Below, piece by piece: positions 5,705-8,478 of a stretch of 8,478 nt of DNA; the stretch's first letter is position 1, and each line of letters begins with the position of its first letter. The stretch covers positions 1-8,478 of the forward strand of contig SHWK01000038.1 in NCBI GenBank assembly GCA_009693885.1, read 5' to 3'. The translations under genes and the position numbers were made by a program. The notes under the pieces were generated by a model. The model made no database searches and had not been told where the DNA came from. It saw only the letters and a program-made list of their open reading frames with translations. Source of the stretch: Rickettsiales bacterium (GTDB lineage: Bacteria > Pseudomonadota > Alphaproteobacteria > Rickettsiales > UBA1997).

Positions 5705-7477
5705 TCAAAACGCTCCTAGCGCAACTCCTAACCGACGCGGATCCGCACCGCCCTCCAAACCATCTTTTCCAATCGTAATTCCATTAAGCCCACTAGTTAT
5801 ATCAACCACAGAAACCTTGTGCCCCATGCCCTCCAACTGCCTTTTGAGCGATACTAAAGTGGTGCGACTTTCCAATTCAACGATCTCATTCAATGCCACA
5901 TAATTTGGCAGAGAAATTGCATCTTGGATATTCATTCCCCAATCAAGATGCGCAATAATTGTTTTTAGAACATATTGAATAATGCGCGGCCCACCTGGAG
6001 AACCGATCGCCATAATTAAATTATTTTTATCATCAAAAACAAAAGTCGGAGCCATCGAGCTGCGCGGCTGCTTTAAAGGCTCAAGACGATTGGCAACTTT
6101 TTTACCATCAATTTCTGGCGCAAAAGAAAAATCGGTAAGTTGATTATTAAGCATAAAACCGTCAACCATTAAAACTGAACCAAAAAGATATTCGATTGTG
6201 CTAGTCATAGAAACTGCATTGCCATATTTATCAACAACGGCGATGTGCGTGGTTGAGGGCTTCTCGCTTGATTTGCCACCTGACATATTTGATTTTGTGC
6301 CGCTGAAAATTCCCGGCTTCACATCAATCATCGCATGATTTAAATCGATTAATGTAGCTCTTTTTTTAAGATATTTTTTATCCAGCATTTGCTTAACTGG
6401 AACATTAGGAACATCGGCCACATATTCGTTGCGATCAGCATAGGCAAGGCGCGAAGCCTCAGAAATTAAATGCACCGCCTCTACAGAAGAGGGCTTAATT
6501 TTTGTTAAATCAAAATTTTCTAGAATGCCTAAAATTTCTAACAGCGCTACTCCACCAGAACTTGGTATTGGCATTGAACAAATTTTATATTTAGCGCGAT
6601 AAGTGTTACACAATAAATCGCCCGCTTTAATTTTATATTTCGCCAGATCCACCAAAGATAAATAACCTGGATTAATTTTAGAATTTTGCACCGCACCAAC
6701 AATATCTCGCGCGATTTGCCCCCTGTAGAATGGCTCTATTCCTTGATTGGCAATTGTTGTGAAAGTTTTAGCTAATAGTATATTTTTGATCAATGTGCCA
6801 ATTTTTTTTGGCGAACCATCTTTGTTGAAGTAAATTTTCATGCCCTCAAAATGATTGAGATAAGGCAGAGTTTCGAGAATAACATGAATTCTTTTATCAA
6901 GCACAAATCCTTCATTTGCAATTGCAATCGCTGGCGTAAATAAATCTTTCCATGGCAACTTTCCGTATTTTTTATGAGAAATTTTCCAAGCCTTCAACGC
7001 ACCCGGAGTACCAACAGATAGGCCTCCACCAACTACATCATAAAAATCACGCGGCTTACCCTTTTGATCAAGAAACATTTTTTCATTTGCTTTGAGAGGA
7101 GTTCTTTCGCGGCCATTAAAATAAACGGTTCCCTTGCTTGCGGCGTCATAATAAAGCAAAAATGCTCCACCACCAATGCCCGAAGATTGAGGCTCTACAA
7201 CATTTAATACTAATTGCGCTGCGATTGCCGCATCAATTGCATTGCCACCTTTAGCAAGAATTTGAGCGCCAGCGCTGCTAGCTCTTGCATCTGCAGTAGA
7301 AATCATAAACTCTTTTGACCGCACTTCTTTATAATCTGCAAAACCTGAATAAGCCTCACCAACCCAGATATCACTAGATGCCACATTATATAATCCAGAA
7401 CTATTATTAACTAAATTTTCATGCGTTTTACACGAAATCAAAGCCAATGCTGCAAATAAAAAACTTTTTCTTATCAT
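5705..7477 (-). CDS. ggt: Gamma-glutamyltransferase, predicted lipoprotein
   Basis: GGT cleaves the gamma-glutamyl bond of glutathione and related compounds, transferring glutamate to water or an acceptor. The 590-residue proenzyme, numbered from the ATG at 7477, opens with MIRKSFLFAALALISC, a signal peptide with lipobox LISC, so Cys16 should be lipidated and the protein anchored at the envelope. Family landmarks: GGNAIDAAIAA (77-87), NGRE with substrate-binding Arg123, PSSGG (305-309), the autocleavage nucleophile Thr409 in STTH, LNNQLTDFS (443-451, Asp449), SS at 473-474, GSPGG (492-496), and the C-terminal ADPRR. Self-cleavage before Thr409 gives a large and a small subunit. E. coli Asn411 is replaced by Glu429, as in Bacillus-type enzymes. 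An upstream in-frame ATG at 7546 would add 23 residues and bury the signal peptide, so I reject it. It is divergent from a racemase-like gene and upstream of the traG-like gene. Confidence 0.95.
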   Translation of the reverse strand: MIRKSFLFAALALISCKTHENLVNNSSGLYNVASSDIWVGEAYSGFADYKEVRSKEFMISTADARASSAGAQILAKGGNAIDAAIAAQLVLNVVEPQSSGIGGGAFLLYYDAASKGTVYFNGRERTPLKANEKMFLDQKGKPRDFYDVVGGGLSVGTPGALKAWKISHKKYGKLPWKDLFTPAIAIANEGFVLDKRIHVILETLPYLNHFEGMKIYFNKDGSPKKIGTLIKNILLAKTFTTIANQGIEPFYRGQIARDIVGAVQNSKINPGYLSLVDLAKYKIKAGDLLCNTYRAKYKICSMPIPSSGGVALLEILGILENFDLTKIKPSSVEAVHLISEASRLAYADRNEYVADVPNVPVKQMLDKKYLKKRATLIDLNHAMIDVKPGIFSGTKSNMSGGKSSEKPSTTHIAVVDKYGNAVSMTSTIEYLFGSVLMVDGFMLNNQLTDFSFAPEIDGKKVANRLEPLKQPRSSMAPTFVFDDKNNLIMAIGSPGGPRIIQYVLKTIIAHLDWGMNIQDAISLPNYVALNEIVELESRTTLVSLKRQLEGMGHKVSVVDITSGLNGITIGKDGLEGGADPRRLGVALGAF

Positions 7478-7574
7478 AAATTTTGCTTGAAAAAAATAAC
7501 AAAGCGTAGAATGTTGCCATCTTGGCGCTACACAACCTAGATTCAAAAAGTTAGGAATTTGATTTTTGAATTGG

Positions 7575-7607
7575 ATATAATATCATTAGATCATCCTAAT
7601 ATTATAT
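7575..7607. promoter_or_regulatory. AT-rich dyad with divergent -10 boxes between ggt and the racemase gene
   Basis: ATATAATAT plus TAG (7575-7583 and 7587-7589) is mirrored by CTAATATTATAT (7596-7607): twelve complementary positions with a CAT bulge. The left arm contains TATAAT on the plus strand (7576-7581), about 35 bases before the racemase ATG. The right arm contains TATAAT on the minus strand (7601-7606), facing ggt. No good -35 hexamer is seen for either; TTAGGA at 7551-7556 with a 19-base spacer is the best for the plus strand. The dyad could be an operator coordinating both genes. Symmetry in AT-rich DNA can arise by chance. Confidence 0.45.
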
Positions 7608-7622
7608 TTCTTATCAAGCGCA

Positions 7623-8478
7623 ATGTTGACAAAACTTTTGCTAAGAATTTTCGCCACCATACTCCTCCTCTTCGCTTTTAATGCCGAGGCTAAAAATTCC
7701 TGCGCCAGCTATAAAAAAGATCTCGCCAATGATCAAGAATATCGCGTTGTTTTTGGCGATTCTGGTGTAGGTGGATTGATTTTTGCATTAGATGTAGCGC
7801 AAGAGTTAGAGCCTAAGCTCAAAGCCCTTGAAGCCGAATATAAAGTCAGTTTCACCTTCAGCCATTTTGGTGATAGCAAAAATGCTCCTTATGGCAACAA
7901 AAAACCAGAAGAAATCAGAGCTTTAACCACAGCATTTTTAGAATATTTACTAAATTTACCTAATACCCATAGTGCCATTATAGCCTGCAACACCGCTTCC
8001 ACTATTTATGATACTAAAATGAACAATTTTTTTACTGATAAATATCGCGATGTAAAAATTATCACAATGATTGATGATAGTGCGGCAGAATTAGTTAAAT
8101 CTTCCCAAGATAAAAATCCTTACATCGCTCTAATGGCAACACCAGCAACCATTAACAGTGGCACTTATCAAAATAAAATCGGCGAATTAACTAAAGATAA
8201 AAATATAAAATTATACAGCTACGCCCCACAAAATTGGATACGCAATATTGAAACTGGCCTCGATAAAAATAGTGCAGAATTTGAAGTAAATAGCGATTTA
8301 GAGGCCTTTAGAAGCAAGATTGGGCAAGACTTTAGCAAGATCAGCGCTGTTGGATTATTTTGCACCCATTATCCATTTTATAAAAATCAAATCCAAGATT
8401 TTTTTAACAAAAATGGCAACCCAGATATCACGGTTTTGACACAGGGTCATATTTTTTCGGATAAAATTTATGCTAATA
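7623..8478 (+). CDS. Exported glutamate racemase homologue (MurI family), 3' end outside window
   Basis: Glutamate racemase interconverts L- and D-glutamate, normally in the cytoplasm to supply peptidoglycan synthesis. The 285 visible residues carry the full MurI signature set: FGDSGVGGL (44-52, Asp46/Ser47), FGDSKNAPYG (82-91), ACNTAS with catalytic Cys122, ATPATINSGTY (172-182), Glu210 in NWIRNIETG, and FCTHYPF with catalytic Cys247 and His249. Unlike ordinary MurI, it begins with a Sec signal peptide: MLTK, a hydrophobic core, and an AEA cleavage site after residue 23, followed by a linker to the fold at about residue 41. The start is constrained by an in-frame TAG at 7587; the next Met is residue 133. 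The product is therefore predicted to act in the periplasm or outside the cell. It is divergent from the lipoprotein GGT. Substrate could also be another acidic amino acid, since the Asp/Glu racemase family is broad. Confidence 0.88.
   Translation, partial: MLTKLLLRIFATILLLFAFNAEAKNSCASYKKDLANDQEYRVVFGDSGVGGLIFALDVAQELEPKLKALEAEYKVSFTFSHFGDSKNAPYGNKKPEEIRALTTAFLEYLLNLPNTHSAIIACNTASTIYDTKMNNFFTDKYRDVKIITMIDDSAAELVKSSQDKNPYIALMATPATINSGTYQNKIGELTKDKNIKLYSYAPQNWIRNIETGLDKNSAEFEVNSDLEAFRSKIGQDFSKISAVGLFCTHYPFYKNQIQDFFNKNGNPDITVLTQGHIFSDKIYAN

Noticed and set aside
5691..5903. Plus-strand open frame of 70 codons over the ggt 3' end
   Set aside because: It is a shadow of ggt, whose protein matches its family throughout this segment.
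7478..7546. Upstream ATG extending ggt by 23 residues
   Set aside because: The extension has no family similarity and would place the lipoprotein signal peptide internally; the ATG at 7477 starts exactly at the signal peptide.

Overview
The window is AT-rich and gene-dense, and looks like the genome of an alphaproteobacterium, most likely a Rickettsiales-type (host-associated) lineage. This placement is inferred from three things: a complex I NuoG of about 680 residues without the extra N7 cluster, small informational genes scattered out of their usual operons, and a lone type IV secretion coupling ATPase. No 16S rRNA or other decisive marker is present, so the order-level placement is tentative.

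Layout, left to right. The 3' end of ssb (ending in the acidic tip DDEIPF) is followed by about 300 bases without a gene. That gap holds two long palindromes with an identical 40-base core but different, self-complementary arms, with a third hairpin between them. Next comes nuoG, then a compact co-directional cluster rpsP-rdgB-ybeY (gaps of 13 and 5 bases). A 210-base convergent intergenic region with competing hairpins follows. On the minus strand lie ggt (gamma-glutamyltransferase, predicted lipoprotein) and, 34 bases downstream of it, a TraG/VirD4-family ATPase that lacks its membrane domain. Divergent from ggt, across a 145-base shared promoter region with an AT-rich dyad, is a glutamate-racemase-family gene that runs off the right edge. 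It carries a clear Sec signal peptide.

How the genes relate. The left two thirds is housekeeping: single-strand DNA binding, NADH oxidation, ribosome assembly and rRNA maturation, and nucleotide-pool sanitation. The right third is more unusual. An exported GGT releases glutamate from gamma-glutamyl compounds, and an exported racemase homologue with all the MurI catalytic residues could interconvert L- and D-glutamate in the same compartment. Together they suggest an envelope-located glutamate scavenging or conversion module, which is inference. The most interesting structures are the variable-arm palindromes before nuoG (the whole block is flanked by a perfect 7-base direct repeat), the secreted racemase paired with GGT, and the soluble orphan coupling protein.
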